DNA of 64,000 bases from Flavobacterium sp. HSC-32F16 (GCF_024171645.1 NZ_JALKAC010000001.1:186001-250000), one strand, 5' to 3'. Shown: positions 1 through 9,055, numbered from the stretch's first letter. The notes: generated by a model not told the origin, from the letters alone. Translations and numbers: made by a program.

Positions 1-501
1 AAAACTATTAAAACTACAATCTAAATATTTTAAATTTGGAAAATATGAAATGGATGTATCAGATAAAGATCTTAATTTATTTTCCTTAAAATCTAAGATT
101 TCAAGATCAGTTAAATTTAATAAATACAATTCCGTTAATTGATTTTTACTACAGTTCAAATTTATAAGGAATTTTAAAGAAGTAACATCTAAATCTGATA
201 ACACATTATTTGAACAATTTAAAGAACGTAATGATGTAAAATTACTAATTCCCTGCAGCCATGTAATGCCAGAACCTGATACATCAAGATGATAAACAAG
301 TTCAGCTTCTGATTTTTCAATTTGACCGTTTCCATCAATATCAATTTTAATGTTTTGGTTATTGATGTCTTTAGCAATAGAATTCGTAACATCGGCTTGA
401 AGTAATTTTGCCTTAAAATTTTCATTTGCAAAAGAAATTGTTTGGGCATTAATAAAATTAAAAAGGCATAAAGCCAACAGTATAAAGTAATTTTTAATCA
501 T
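1..501 (-). CDS. Secreted leucine-rich-repeat protein (5' part only)
   Basis: The frame is open from an ATG at 499-501 to the window edge, giving 167 residues, so the C-terminus is outside. Residues 1-19 form a signal peptide ending in NAQ. An EF-hand-like loop, DIDGNGQIEKSE, follows at about 52-63, with acidic or polar residues at the calcium positions. After it come leucine-rich repeats with the LxxLxCSxNxL pattern (LRSLNCSNNVLSDLDV and similar). Flavobacterial proteins of this kind are often cell-surface proteins exported by type IX secretion, but the C-terminal sorting domain that would prove this is not in the window. Its role is unknown. Confidence 0.8.
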   Translation of the reverse strand, partial: MIKNYFILLALCLFNFINAQTISFANENFKAKLLQADVTNSIAKDINNQNIKIDIDGNGQIEKSEAELVYHLDVSGSGITWLQGISNFTSLRSLNCSNNVLSDLDVTSLKFLINLNCSKNQLTELYLLNLTDLEILDFKENKLRSLSDTSISYFPNLKYLDCSFNSF

Positions 502-561
502 AGATTTCGTTTATTTTGGTGAGTAAATATATAAAACCAAAAAACAATAACCTACGCCCTT

Positions 562-598
562 AATAAAAAAAGCCTTACTAAATTTCAGTAAGGCTTTT
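562..598 (-). terminator. Intrinsic terminator between the 626-1054 gene and the LRR gene
   Basis: A 9-bp perfect stem (AGCCTTACT at 571-579, AGTAAGGCT at 587-595) with a 7-base loop is followed on the minus strand by a T-rich run. It lies just past the stop of the gene at 626-1054. Confidence 0.75.
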
Positions 599-625
599 GA
601 TGTAATTTTCGTTAAGAACAGCTTT

Positions 626-1054
626 TTAAAAAGCTACATTCCATCTTGGTAATTTTGCGTTTTCATCTAAGAAATTTTGCAAAACCTGTCCTTCAACTGC
701 AGTTGGAATTGCTTTAACATCTGCATTAAAAGTTTCATACCAAACTACTTCAAGAACAGAAATGTTCTCTAGTTTCATTTGCGCCGGCCAAGAATATTTT
801 CTACCCGTTTTTGCAAATTGGTGTCCGTTTACAATTTTATCGTATAAACCACCGCTTTTGCTTTTAAGAGTACCATCATTCTGAACCGTTCCTGTAGAAC
901 CTACCATGATTAATTCTTTTGAATCTCCGTCAATTTCATAAACTACAAAAATCCCTGCACTTCCTTCCGGAGCATTACAAACTTCTTCTAAACTATCATT
1001 TACAGTAAAAGTAAAACTATTACTTGATTTAAATTTTTCTAATTCTTTACTCAT
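626..1054 (-). CDS. Small conserved protein resembling a degenerate GIY-YIG domain
   Basis: This is a 142-residue soluble protein with no signal peptide or membrane segment. Residues 34-54 read like a weakened GIY-YIG core: GIF at 34-36 and MVGST at 50-54, joined by a strand-turn-strand. A glutamate (E121) sits near the end, where GIY-YIG nucleases carry the metal-binding Glu. The canonical tyrosines are replaced (GIF for GIY, MVG for YIG), so nuclease activity is doubtful. The gene stands alone with a terminator on each side. The family link is inferred from motif shape only. Confidence 0.6.
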   Translation of the reverse strand: MSKELEKFKSSNSFTFTVNDSLEEVCNAPEGSAGIFVVYEIDGDSKELIMVGSTGTVQNDGTLKSKSGGLYDKIVNGHQFAKTGRKYSWPAQMKLENISVLEVVWYETFNADVKAIPTAVEGQVLQNFLDENAKLPRWNVAF

Positions 1055-1062
1055 TGTTTCTT

Positions 1063-1110
1063 TATTAAGTTCTTAAGATACCGAGGTACTAAGACATTAC
1101 CTTTTTTCTA
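1063..1110. repeat. CTAAG-type short intergenic repeat
   Basis: The segment upstream of the 626-1054 gene reads TTAAGTTCTTAAGATACC followed by GAGGTACTAAGACATT. It resembles the CTAAGRTTCTAAG repeats seen near 26500 and 58930. Confidence 0.4.
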
Positions 1111-1134
1111 TTTAAGCCTCAGTATTTAAAATGT

Positions 1135-1171
1135 AAAAAAGTCTCAACAAAATATTGAGACTTTTTTTTTG
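1135..1171 (-). terminator. Intrinsic terminator of sucD
   Basis: A perfect stem GTCTCAA (1141-1147) and TTGAGAC (1155-1161) with a 7-base loop is flanked by A6 and T9, so it can work in both directions. It lies 27 bases past the sucD stop. Confidence 0.8.
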
Positions 1172-1197
1172 AATTTTGTTATTTTAAGACTTGAAGA

Positions 1198-2070
1198 TTA
1201 TCCAAGTACTTCTTTCACTTTTTTACCAATTTCAGCTGGTGAATCAACAACGTGAATTCCGTTATCTCTCATGATTTGTTTTTTAGCAGCAGCTGTATCA
1301 TCAGAACCACCAACAATAGCACCTGCATGTCCCATTGTTCTACCAGCAGGAGCAGTTTCTCCAGCGATAAAACCAATAACCGGTTTACGGTTACCATCAG
1401 CTTTAACCCATTTAGCGGCATCAGCTTCTAATTGACCACCAATTTCACCAATCATAATGATTACTTCAGTTTCTGGATCATTCATTAATAATTCAACAGC
1501 TTCTTTAGTTGTAGTTCCAATGATTGGATCTCCACCAATACCAATAGCTGTAGTGATTCCTAAACCTTGTTTTACAACCTGGTCAGCAGCTTCGTAAGTT
1601 AAAGTTCCAGATTTAGAAACGATACCAACAGTTCCTTTTTTGAAAACGAAACCTGGCATAATTCCAACTTTAGCTTCACCTGGAGTAATAACTCCTGGGC
1701 AGTTTGGTCCAATTAATCTAGAGTTTCTTTCTTTAACATAATTATTTGCTTTAATCATATCTGCTACAGGAATTCCTTCTGTAATAGCAATAATTACTTT
1801 AATTCCGGCATCAGCAGCTTCCATAATTGCATCAGCAGCAAAAGCTGGCGGAACGAAAATGATAGAAGTATCAGCTCCGGCTTGATCAACAGCATCTTTT
1901 ACTGTATTAAAAACCGGGCGGTCTAAATGGCTTGTCCCTCCTTTTCCTGGAGTAACACCACCAACAACATTAGTACCGTACTCAATCATTTGAGAAGCGT
2001 GGAAAGTACCTTCGCTTCCTGTAAATCCCTGAACAATTATTTTGGAATCTTTATTAACTAAAACACTCAT
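1198..2070 (-). CDS. sucD: Succinyl-CoA ligase (ADP-forming), alpha subunit
   Basis: The alpha subunit of succinyl-CoA synthetase converts succinyl-CoA and ADP or GDP to succinate and NTP in the citric acid cycle, together with SucC. The 290-residue length is typical. The CoA-binding Rossmann segment starts [10 protein letters not shown] (about 15-24), the ligase part contains SKSGTLTYE, and GHAGAIVGG holds the phosphorylated histidine (H248). SucC is not adjacent, so the subunits are encoded apart here. The start is the ATG at 2068-2070, downstream of a TATTTTTG promoter element. Confidence 0.97.
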   Translation of the reverse strand: MSVLVNKDSKIIVQGFTGSEGTFHASQMIEYGTNVVGGVTPGKGGTSHLDRPVFNTVKDAVDQAGADTSIIFVPPAFAADAIMEAADAGIKVIIAITEGIPVADMIKANNYVKERNSRLIGPNCPGVITPGEAKVGIMPGFVFKKGTVGIVSKSGTLTYEAADQVVKQGLGITTAIGIGGDPIIGTTTKEAVELLMNDPETEVIIMIGEIGGQLEADAAKWVKADGNRKPVIGFIAGETAPAGRTMGHAGAIVGGSDDTAAAKKQIMRDNGIHVVDSPAEIGKKVKEVLG

Positions 2071-2104
2071 GATATATATTTTATGTAGTTTTTAAATTTG
2101 TGTT

Positions 2105-2113
2105 GCAAAAATA
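2105..2113 (-). promoter_or_regulatory. Promoter -7 element of sucD
   Basis: TATTTTTGC on the minus strand matches the Bacteroidota -7 consensus TAnnTTTG, 35 bases before the sucD ATG. No clear -33 TTG was found at the usual spacing. Confidence 0.55.
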
Positions 2114-2156
2114 AGGTTTTGTAATGTATTTTGCCTCTTTTATTGTCAAAAAAATA

Positions 2157-2519
2157 TTAAGAAAATTGACTCATTTGATAACCTCTATAAAGTTTATCAT
2201 CTTTTATTTGCCAAATAGTTGTAAAATGTGCCAATAACATCTCTTCACGAGGATTCTCAATTGTTTTTACATAATGAGAATAACGCACTGATACTAAATC
2301 ATCTTCGGCAATAATATGACTAATTCTAACCTTAGAACGCACATATGCTCTGCTAAGTTCATTCGCCATTTCTAAAATCGAATCATGATTCATAACAATG
2401 AATCCTTTAGTACTATTCCACTCAATAATAACGTCTGGATGCAAATAGGTTTTCAGGACTTCACTATCAATCAAGGCATCCGACTTATAAAATTTTTGAA
2501 CAAACTCTTTTATAGACAT
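2157..2519 (-). CDS. NTF2-like (SnoaL-type) small protein
   Basis: This 120-residue protein has the layout of the NTF2/SnoaL fold: an N-terminal helix (VQKFYKSDALIDSEVLKTYL), the start of the cone (HPDVIIEWN), and C-terminal strands ending in HFTTIWQIKDDKLYRGYQ. No catalytic residue pattern can be assigned, and the family covers both enzymes and binding proteins. It ends 86 bases before the sucD ATG on the minus strand. Its start lies one base past the stop of the LpxD-like gene, so it is probably co-transcribed with it. Confidence 0.75.
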   Translation of the reverse strand: MSIKEFVQKFYKSDALIDSEVLKTYLHPDVIIEWNSTKGFIVMNHDSILEMANELSRAYVRSKVRISHIIAEDDLVSVRYSHYVKTIENPREEMLLAHFTTIWQIKDDKLYRGYQMSQFS

Positions 2520-2520
2520 A

Positions 2521-3450
2521 TTACTTCAATTTATTTAGAATTTCTGGAATCTTTTTGATATTGGCTAACTGTTTTAACTTTTCTCTTGATTCTTCAATTG
2601 GGGTTCCAAAATACGATTTTCCACCTTCTACTGATTTAGTTACGCCAGTTTGTCCCATAATAACAGCCTTCGCTCCTATTGTAATACCGCTGGTTGTACC
2701 TACTTGTCCCCAAATGGTAACTTCATCCTCAATAACAACACAGCCGGCAATACCAGTTTGTGATGCAATTAAACATTTTTTCCCAATAACTGTATCATGT
2801 CCAACATGAACCTGATTATCTAGTTTTGTTCCTTCTTTGATCGTTGTATCACCAGTAACTCCTTTGTCAATTGTACAAAGAGCACCAATGCCTACATTAT
2901 CTTCAATAACTACTCTGCCGCCAGAAATTAACTGATCGAAACCTTCTGGACGTTTTTTATAGTAAAAAGCATCGGCACCTAAAATACTTCCGGCATGAAT
3001 AATCACATTATCTCCAATTACGGTATGATCGTAAATAGAAACGTTTGAGTGGATCAAACAGTTCTTGCCGATTTTAACATGGTTACCAACAAAGCTATTG
3101 GGCTGAATTACAGTTCCCTCTCCAATACCGGCTGTAGCTGAGACAGCTACATTAGCAAATTGAAATGGTTTAAAATGTCTGGTTAAAGTATTAAAATCTC
3201 TGAAAGGATCATCAGAAATTAAAAGAGCTTTACCTTCCGGGCAATCAACTTTTTTGTTTATTAAAACAATGGTTGCTGCAGATTGTAAAGCTTTGTCATA
3301 ATATTTTGGATGGTCAACAAAAACGATGTCTCCAGGTTCTACAACATGAATTTCATTCATGCCTAAAACCTCAAAGTTTTTGTCACCAATAAATTCGCAG
3401 TTAAGCAAATTTGCAATTTCTTCTAAAGAGTGAACTTTTGGAAATTTCAT
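2521..3450 (-). CDS. LpxD-like UDP-3-O-acylglucosamine N-acyltransferase paralogue
   Basis: The 309 residues comprise an LpxD-type N-terminal domain (about 1-95) followed by a left-handed beta-helix of hexapeptide repeats (about 105-270) and a short helical tail. The histidine of the LpxD active site is kept in VHVGHDTVIG (H218). It is shorter than the LpxD at 6522-7565, and AFYYKKRPEGFDQL replaces the GFGFV segment. A second, narrower or different acyl-acceptor role is possible. The neighbouring lpx genes suggest lipid A or another envelope sugar, but the substrate is not shown by the sequence. Confidence 0.85.
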   Translation of the reverse strand: MKFPKVHSLEEIANLLNCEFIGDKNFEVLGMNEIHVVEPGDIVFVDHPKYYDKALQSAATIVLINKKVDCPEGKALLISDDPFRDFNTLTRHFKPFQFANVAVSATAGIGEGTVIQPNSFVGNHVKIGKNCLIHSNVSIYDHTVIGDNVIIHAGSILGADAFYYKKRPEGFDQLISGGRVVIEDNVGIGALCTIDKGVTGDTTIKEGTKLDNQVHVGHDTVIGKKCLIASQTGIAGCVVIEDEVTIWGQVGTTSGITIGAKAVIMGQTGVTKSVEGGKSYFGTPIEESREKLKQLANIKKIPEILNKLK

Positions 3451-3460
3451 ATTTTTTAAT

Positions 3461-3578
3461 TAGAAAATTTGTCAATTAGAAAATGTGTCAGTTAGAAAAT
3501 GAGTCAGTTAGAAATGAATGTTCAAATTTTGTCGATTCACACATTATCTAATTGACTCATTGACAAATTATCTTAATT
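3461..3578. repeat. 16-bp tandem repeats facing an inverted copy
   Basis: Three successive 16-mers (TAGAAAATTTGTCAAT, TAGAAAATGTGTCAGT, TAGAAAATGAGTCAGT at 3461-3508) are followed by a partial fourth. An imperfect reverse-complement copy lies at 3536-3578. The block fills the gap between efp and the LpxD paralogue. Confidence 0.75.
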
Positions 3579-3584
3579 AATAAA

Positions 3585-4151
3585 CTACTCTTTTACACGC
3601 TCCATGTAAGAACCAGAAGCTGTATCAATTTTAATTTTATCACCTTCGTTGATGAACAACGGAACGTTTACATTTGCCCCAGTTTCTACCGTAGCAGATT
3701 TTGTAGCATTTGTAGCTGTATTTCCTTTTACTCCCGGCTCAGCATAAGTAACTTCAAGAATTACAGAAGATGGCATATCTACTGATAAAGGCAAATCAGT
3801 TTCAGTATTTACCTGAACCATTACACTTGTTCCTTCTTTCAATAATCCCGGAGCATCCAGAATATTTTTATTCAAAGAAATCTGCTCAAAAGATTCTGTA
3901 TTCATAAAATGAAACTCATCTCCTTCAGCATATAAAAACTGGTAATTATGCGTTTCAACACGCACATCATCAATTTTATGTCCTGCAGAAAATGTATTAT
4001 CTAATACTCTTCCTGTAGTTAAACTTCTTAATTTTGTTCTTACGAAAGCAGGGCCTTTTCCAGGTTTTACGTGAAGAAATTCAACAATTTTATAAATATC
4101 GTGGTTGAATTTAATACACAATCCGTTTCTAATATCTGATGTAGATGCCAT
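3585..4151 (-). CDS. efp: Elongation factor P
   Basis: EF-P relieves ribosome stalling at consecutive prolines. The 188-residue length is normal, with an N-terminal KOW-like domain and two OB domains. The loop carrying the modifiable residue reads KPGKGPAF, with lysine at position 32, so a lysine-type EF-P is expected. The acidic C-terminal OB domain ends DTASGSYMERVKE, as is usual. It follows lpxA on the same strand. The 5' leader holds a TAGATTTTAGATT-type repeat. Confidence 0.97.
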   Translation of the reverse strand: MASTSDIRNGLCIKFNHDIYKIVEFLHVKPGKGPAFVRTKLRSLTTGRVLDNTFSAGHKIDDVRVETHNYQFLYAEGDEFHFMNTESFEQISLNKNILDAPGLLKEGTSVMVQVNTETDLPLSVDMPSSVILEVTYAEPGVKGNTATNATKSATVETGANVNVPLFINEGDKIKIDTASGSYMERVKE

Positions 4152-4161
4152 TTTGTTTTAT

Positions 4162-4209
4162 TTTAGATTTAAGAATGTAGATTTTAGATTAAAAAAAACC
4201 AATCTACAT
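4162..4209. repeat. TAGATT repeats with a short inverted repeat in the efp leader
   Basis: TTTTAGATTTAAGAATG is followed by TAGATTTTAGATT. ATGTAGATT (4175-4183) and AATCTACAT (4201-4209) form a 9-bp inverted repeat. It resembles the TCTAAAAT runs before recG and the RND permease gene. Confidence 0.5.
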
Positions 4210-4255
4210 ATTTTATGTTTTAATATCTTTTTAATTTTTACAGTTTAGAAATCCC

Positions 4256-4273
4256 TCCCGATAGCTATCGGGA
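4256..4273. repeat. Perfect 18-bp palindrome TCCCGATAGCTATCGGGA
   Basis: This GC-rich perfect palindrome lies 6 bases past the lpxA stop. On the minus strand no T-run follows it, so it is unlikely to be a classical terminator. It looks like a dispersed palindromic element. Confidence 0.6.
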
Positions 4274-4279
4274 CTAAAA

Positions 4280-5065
4280 TTAATAATTCCCTGAATAACC
4301 TTTCATAATTCCTCGAGAAGAATTTCTGATAAAATCAAGAATTTCATCTCTCTCAGGAGTAGCTTCCATTTCAGCTTCAATAATACTTAAAGCTTGTGTT
4401 GTATTGTAATTTTTTTGGTATAAAATTCTGTAAATTTCCTGAATTTCTCTAATTTTTTCAGTACTAAATCCTCTTCTTCTTAAACCAACAGAGTTAATAC
4501 CTACATATGATAACGGTTCTTTAGCTGCTTTTGTATAAGGCGGGACATCTTTTCTTACCAAAGATCCACCAGAAATCATAGCATGATCTCCAATATGAAT
4601 AAATTGGTGAATTGCTGCTAAACCACCAATTACAGCGTGATTACCAACTACTACGTGACCAGCCAATGCAACACCATTTACAATAATTGCGTTGTTTCCA
4701 ATCTCACAATCGTGAGCAATGTGAGCGTAAGCCATTACTAAACAGTTGTTTCCAAGAATAGTTTGGCCAGAAGCCACAGTACCTCTATTTATAGTAACAC
4801 ATTCTCTAATAGTACAATTGTCTCCAATAATAGCAAGAGAATCTTCACCGCCAAATTTTAAGTCCTGAGGTACAGCAGAAATTACAGCTCCTGGAAAAAT
4901 ATTGCAATTTTTACCAATTCGAGCGCCTTCCATAATGGTCACATTTGAACCAATCCAAGTACCATCACCAATAACAACATTATTGTGAATTGTTGTAAAA
5001 GGCTCAATTACAACGTTTTTAGCGATTTTCGCGCCAGGATGAACATATGCTAATGGTTGATTCAT
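4280..5065 (-). CDS. lpxA: Acyl-ACP--UDP-N-acetylglucosamine O-acyltransferase
   Basis: LpxA catalyses the first step of lipid A synthesis, moving a 3-hydroxyacyl chain from ACP to UDP-GlcNAc in the cytoplasm. The 261 residues begin with about 185 residues of hexapeptide repeats. The catalytic histidine lies in AHIAHDC (H118). The C-terminal helical domain (about 190-261) is present. It lies 75 bases downstream of lpxC-fabZ on the same strand, consistent with one lipid A operon. Confidence 0.95.
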   Translation of the reverse strand: MNQPLAYVHPGAKIAKNVVIEPFTTIHNNVVIGDGTWIGSNVTIMEGARIGKNCNIFPGAVISAVPQDLKFGGEDSLAIIGDNCTIRECVTINRGTVASGQTILGNNCLVMAYAHIAHDCEIGNNAIIVNGVALAGHVVVGNHAVIGGLAAIHQFIHIGDHAMISGGSLVRKDVPPYTKAAKEPLSYVGINSVGLRRRGFSTEKIREIQEIYRILYQKNYNTTQALSIIEAEMEATPERDEILDFIRNSSRGIMKGYSGNY

Positions 5066-5140
5066 CTATGTTTTATATTTTAAAATTAAAATAATCTAAT
5101 TTGAAGGCCACAAACCTAAACAATAAATTTGATTAATTTA

Positions 5141-6538
5141 TTATTGTTTTCTTGCAATTTGTGCCATTAATTCTGCCTCAGTCACTAATTTTCCATTTGC
5201 ATATGCATTTGCCTGCATGTGGCAGATTCCTCTTCTGATTGGAGAAATCAACTCGCATTTAAAAATTAAGGTATCACCCGGCAATACTTTGTGTTTAAAT
5301 TTAACATTATCAATTTTCATGAAATATGTCAAATAATTTTCAGGATCCGGAACAGTGCTTAATACTAAAATCCCTCCTGTTTGTGCCATTGCTTCCACAA
5401 TTAAAACTCCTGGCATCACTGGTGCTTCAGGAAAATGACCTACGAAGAAATTCTCGTTCATAGTAACATTTTTCAAACCAACAACATGACGATCAGACAT
5501 TTCAATAATTCTGTCAATCAACAAAAATGGTGGTCTGTGAGGAAGCATTGCCATGATTTTGTGAATATCCATCAATGGCTCTTGGTTTAAATCATAAACA
5601 GGAACATGATTTCTCTGTTCTATTTTAATAATTTTTGCCAGTTTTTTAGCAAACTGAGTATTTACAAAATGCCCCGGTTTGTTAGCAATAATTTTTCCTT
5701 GAATACGAACTCCAATAAGAGATAAATCTCCAATAACATCAAGCAATTTATGTCTTGCTGCTTCGTTTGGATAATGTAAAGTAAGGTTGTCTAAAACTCC
5801 GTTTGGTTTAACAGAAATCTCATCTTTACCAAAAGCCTTCTTTAAATTTTCCATTGTAGACTCAGAGATTTCTTTATCTACATATACAATTGCATTATTT
5901 AAATCACCGCCTTTAATTAAGCCATGCTCTAATAATGACTCTAATTCATGCAAAAAGCTAAAAGTTCTTGAACTTGCAATTTCTTGTTTAAAATCAGAAA
6001 GGCTTTTAAGTGTAGCGTTTTGTGTACCTAAAACTTTTGTGCCAAAATCTACCATAGTAGTTACTTGATACTCGTCGCTTGGCATTACAAGGATTTCGCT
6101 TCCTGTAGCTTCATCAGTAAATGAAATAACTTCTTTTACTACATAAACATTACGGCTTGCGTCTTGTTCTTCTATTCCTGCTTTTTCAATTGCTTCAACA
6201 AAATATTTTGATGAACCATCCATAATAGGTAGTTCAGAGGCATTCAATTCAATAATAATATTATCCAAATCGCAACCAACTACTGCCGCTAAAACGTGTT
6301 CTGGAGTTTGTATTTTAACACCTAATTTTTCTAAATTAGTTCCTCTTTGCGTATTAACAACATAATTAGCGTCAGCCTCAATGACTGGCTGGCCTTGCAA
6401 ATCTACTCTTACAAAAGTGAAACCATTATTGATTGGAGCCGGTTTAAAAGTCATAGTAACTTCTTTACCTGTATGCAGTCCAACTCCAGTTAGTGAAATT
6501 TCATTTTTGATGGTCTTCTGTTTAACCATTATTTCCAT
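5141..6538 (-). CDS. lpxC-fabZ: Fused LpxC deacetylase and FabZ dehydratase
   Basis: Residues 1-310 are LpxC, the zinc deacetylase that commits the cell to lipid A. The zinc ligands are seen in EH (H81) and HKLLD (H263, D267), and the general acid in GH290. Residues from about 314 are FabZ, the 3-hydroxyacyl-ACP dehydratase, with [11 protein letters not shown] (catalytic H368) and IVEAMAQ (E382). The fusion is known in Bacteroidota and couples lipid A commitment to fatty-acid supply. The reading frame overlaps lpxD by 17 bases. An in-frame ATG at 6527-6529 (MVKQKT) is an equally plausible start. Confidence 0.95.
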   Translation of the reverse strand: MEIMVKQKTIKNEISLTGVGLHTGKEVTMTFKPAPINNGFTFVRVDLQGQPVIEADANYVVNTQRGTNLEKLGVKIQTPEHVLAAVVGCDLDNIIIELNASELPIMDGSSKYFVEAIEKAGIEEQDASRNVYVVKEVISFTDEATGSEILVMPSDEYQVTTMVDFGTKVLGTQNATLKSLSDFKQEIASSRTFSFLHELESLLEHGLIKGGDLNNAIVYVDKEISESTMENLKKAFGKDEISVKPNGVLDNLTLHYPNEAARHKLLDVIGDLSLIGVRIQGKIIANKPGHFVNTQFAKKLAKIIKIEQRNHVPVYDLNQEPLMDIHKIMAMLPHRPPFLLIDRIIEMSDRHVVGLKNVTMNENFFVGHFPEAPVMPGVLIVEAMAQTGGILVLSTVPDPENYLTYFMKIDNVKFKHKVLPGDTLIFKCELISPIRRGICHMQANAYANGKLVTEAELMAQIARKQ

Positions 6539-7565
6539 TTTTTGGGTTTATTATTTGTTTTTTTATTTCTTCAACTTCGGCAACTATCTTAGGAAGATTT
6601 TTGAAATGAACATACGATTTATTAAAATCAGTATATCCAAGTGATGGTGTTCCCTGCAGAATTTCATCATCTTTAATGTTTCTTGCAACCCCAGACTGAG
6701 CCTGAAGTCTCACATTATTTCCTATCGTTAAGTGGCCTGCGATACCAACCTGCCCGCCAATCATACAGTTTTCGCCAATTTTAGTAGAACCCGCAACACC
6801 GCTTTGTGCAGCAATTACCGTGTTTTTTCCAATTTCAACATTATGAGCGATCTGAATTTGATTGTCTAATTTAACACCTTGTCTAATAATCGTAGAACCA
6901 AGAGTTGCTCTGTCAATTGTTGTATTTGCGCCTATATCTACGTTATCTTCGATAATAACGTTGCCAATTTGCGGTACTTTACTATATACTCCTTCTTCAT
7001 TTGATACAAAACCAAAACCATCTGCACCTATAATAGTACCCGAATGAATGGTGCAATTATTTCCAATTATAGTTTCTGAATAAATTTTTGCGCCGGCAAA
7101 AATAAACACATTATCGCCAATAACAACATTATCGCCAATAAAACTGTTTGGATAAATTTTTACATTATTTCCTAAAACCACATTTTGACCTATATAGCTA
7201 AAACTCCCTAAATACAGATTTTCTCCGTGTTTAGTTCCTTCAGACATAAAAGACTGCGGTTCTACTCCATTTTTATTCAATTTTACCTGATTATAAAAAT
7301 GCAATAGTTTAGAAAAAGAAGCATAAGCATCTTCAACCTTTATTAATGTAGTAGTGATTTCCTGTTCAGGTATAAAGCTGTCGTTAACAATTGTAACAGT
7401 TGCTTTTGTAGTATATATATAGTTGATATATTTTGGGTTAGCCAAAAAAGTAAGAGATCCTTCCTCTCCTTCTTCTATCTTAGAAAGTCGAGAAACTTCG
7501 GCATTGGGATTCCCAACAACTTCTCCTTCTAAAATTCCTGCTATTTGTTCTGCTGTAAATTTCAT
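6522..7565 (-). CDS. lpxD: UDP-3-O-(3-hydroxyacyl)glucosamine N-acyltransferase
   Basis: LpxD adds the second acyl chain in lipid A synthesis. The 347-residue length is standard. There is an N-terminal uridine-binding domain (about 1-100), hexapeptide repeats (about 110-300) and a C-terminal helix. The active-site histidine lies in [10 protein letters not shown] (H241), after GADGFGFV. It is the first gene of the lipid A operon, read from a TATTTTTG element just upstream, and it overlaps lpxC-fabZ. Confidence 0.96.
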   Translation of the reverse strand: MKFTAEQIAGILEGEVVGNPNAEVSRLSKIEEGEEGSLTFLANPKYINYIYTTKATVTIVNDSFIPEQEITTTLIKVEDAYASFSKLLHFYNQVKLNKNGVEPQSFMSEGTKHGENLYLGSFSYIGQNVVLGNNVKIYPNSFIGDNVVIGDNVFIFAGAKIYSETIIGNNCTIHSGTIIGADGFGFVSNEEGVYSKVPQIGNVIIEDNVDIGANTTIDRATLGSTIIRQGVKLDNQIQIAHNVEIGKNTVIAAQSGVAGSTKIGENCMIGGQVGIAGHLTIGNNVRLQAQSGVARNIKDDEILQGTPSLGYTDFNKSYVHFKNLPKIVAEVEEIKKQIINPKNGNNG

Positions 7566-7570
7566 CGCGA

Positions 7571-7578
7571 CAAAAATA
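7571..7578 (-). promoter_or_regulatory. Promoter -7 element of lpxD
   Basis: TATTTTTG on the minus strand lies 5 bases before the lpxD ATG. It would give an almost leaderless transcript that drives the lpxD-lpxC-fabZ-lpxA run. Confidence 0.55.
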
Positions 7579-7604
7579 TAAAAAATAGATTTTAAATGTT
7601 AATT

Positions 7605-8834
7605 TTAGATAAGTTGTTTTGGAAAACAGATATAATATTTTGTCACCAATTTAGATAACGATTTCAAATTCAACTGGTCAGAAGCTTCAACAACATCCTC
7701 AATTGTTTTATCTTTTTTCAAAATTCGTATCGGTTCAGCTTCTTTACTGTATGCCTGATTCTTAATTTTACCTCTAAAAATAAAATATCCAGCATCTACA
7801 GCCGAAATATGATGTGCTTCTGCAAATTCTTCTTTCAAAGACTGAGACTCTTCCATCGGGATTTTCTCTGCACTAAGCTTAATCTTTAATAAATCTCTGT
7901 TAATGATCATTTTACTTAAAGTAGAAAGTATAAAATCATTATTCTTCTGCCAGGCTTTTAAGGCACTTATGATATCAAAATCGTCCAGTTGAGAGAATAG
8001 ATCCAGTTTTTCGGCATCAAAATCTTCCAGCGTAATTTTGTTTTGCATAAAATACAAAAGCGGTTCACTACAAGGTAACTTAACCCCTTTAAGAGTCAGC
8101 TCTTTAGCACGCTTAAGAACTTTCATCAAAATTAATTCGGCTACTAAACTTGTTTTATGCAAATAAGCCTGCCAGTACATTAATCTTCTTGACAGCAGGA
8201 ATTTCTCGACAGAATAAATTCCCTTTTCTTCTATAACTAAAACGTCATTTTCAACATTCATCATCTGAATTAAACGTTCAGAATTTACATTTCCTTCTGC
8301 AACTCCCGTATAAAAACTATCTCGTTTTAAGTAATCCATTCTATCCATATCTAATTGACTTGAAATCAATTGCAACATGAATTTCCTGTGATATTCGCCT
8401 TTAAAAACCTGAATAGCCAATGTAAGCTTTCCATCAAACTCCTCATTCAGCCTGTTCATAAATAACAACGAAATAGCTTCATGATTTACATCTTCTACAA
8501 TACTTTTTTCCATAGCATGAGAAAATGGCCCATGACCAATATCATGCAGTAAAATAGCGATTAATAAAGCACATTCTTCATCATTGGAAATGGCTACACC
8601 CTTAAAGCGGAGTGTTTCAATAGCTTTTTGCATTAAATGCATACAGCCCAGAGCATGATGAAAGCGCGTATGATTAGCACCCGGATAAACTAAATACGAT
8701 AATCCCATTTGCGAAATACGTCGCAAACGCTGAAAATAGGGATGCTGAATAAGGTCGTAGATAAGTTCGTTCGGGATGGATATAAACCCATAAATTGGGT
8801 CATTAAATATTTTTAACTTATTAATATGAGTCAC
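7605..8834 (-). CDS. HD-domain phosphohydrolase (dNTPase/SAMHD1-like)
   Basis: The 409-residue protein has an N-terminal HD domain: FHHALGCMHLM provides the first His, ILLHDIGHGPFSH provides the HD pair and the following His, and QLDMDRMDYLKRD provides the last Asp. This is the metal-binding pattern of the dGTPase/SAMHD1 class (COG1078). Known relatives hydrolyse dNTPs or other nucleotides, and the substrate here is unknown. The start is a GTG at 8832-8834, because no in-frame ATG lies before the conserved region. It is divergent from porX. Confidence 0.88.
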   Translation of the reverse strand: MTHINKLKIFNDPIYGFISIPNELIYDLIQHPYFQRLRRISQMGLSYLVYPGANHTRFHHALGCMHLMQKAIETLRFKGVAISNDEECALLIAILLHDIGHGPFSHAMEKSIVEDVNHEAISLLFMNRLNEEFDGKLTLAIQVFKGEYHRKFMLQLISSQLDMDRMDYLKRDSFYTGVAEGNVNSERLIQMMNVENDVLVIEEKGIYSVEKFLLSRRLMYWQAYLHKTSLVAELILMKVLKRAKELTLKGVKLPCSEPLLYFMQNKITLEDFDAEKLDLFSQLDDFDIISALKAWQKNNDFILSTLSKMIINRDLLKIKLSAEKIPMEESQSLKEEFAEAHHISAVDAGYFIFRGKIKNQAYSKEAEPIRILKKDKTIEDVVEASDQLNLKSLSKLVTKYYICFPKQLI

Positions 8835-8856
8835 TAGTTGGTTATTTTTTGGTCAA

Positions 8857-8864
8857 CAAATATA
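8857..8864 (-). promoter_or_regulatory. Promoter -7 element of the HD-domain gene
   Basis: TATATTTG on the minus strand fits TAnnTTTG and lies 22 bases before the GTG start. Confidence 0.5.
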
Positions 8865-9055
8865 AGTAAATAAGTAGAAACCCATTTCAGTTTTTAACTT
8901 AAAAAGTTGATATTTACTATCAGTAATTTCTTAAACATTAAAAAGAGTAAAAAAATTGTACAAAATAAATTTCATTTCATCATTCCTAATTTTATACTAT
9001 TTTTAATACTTTTTAAGTTCTATACTTTTAAATTGCATTAAAATTAAAATTGTTT

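Noticed and set aside
219..449. Minus-strand frame of 76 codons starting MPKQFLLQMK
   Set aside because: It is a shifted frame of the LRR gene. The real frame starts at 501 with a signal peptide and runs off the window.
3461..3578. CRISPR array suggested by regular 16-mers
   Set aside because: The units are contiguous without spacers, and no cas gene is in the window.
9050..9055. TTG start for porX
   Set aside because: The ATG two codons later gives the normal PorX N-terminus MDKIKILWVDDE.
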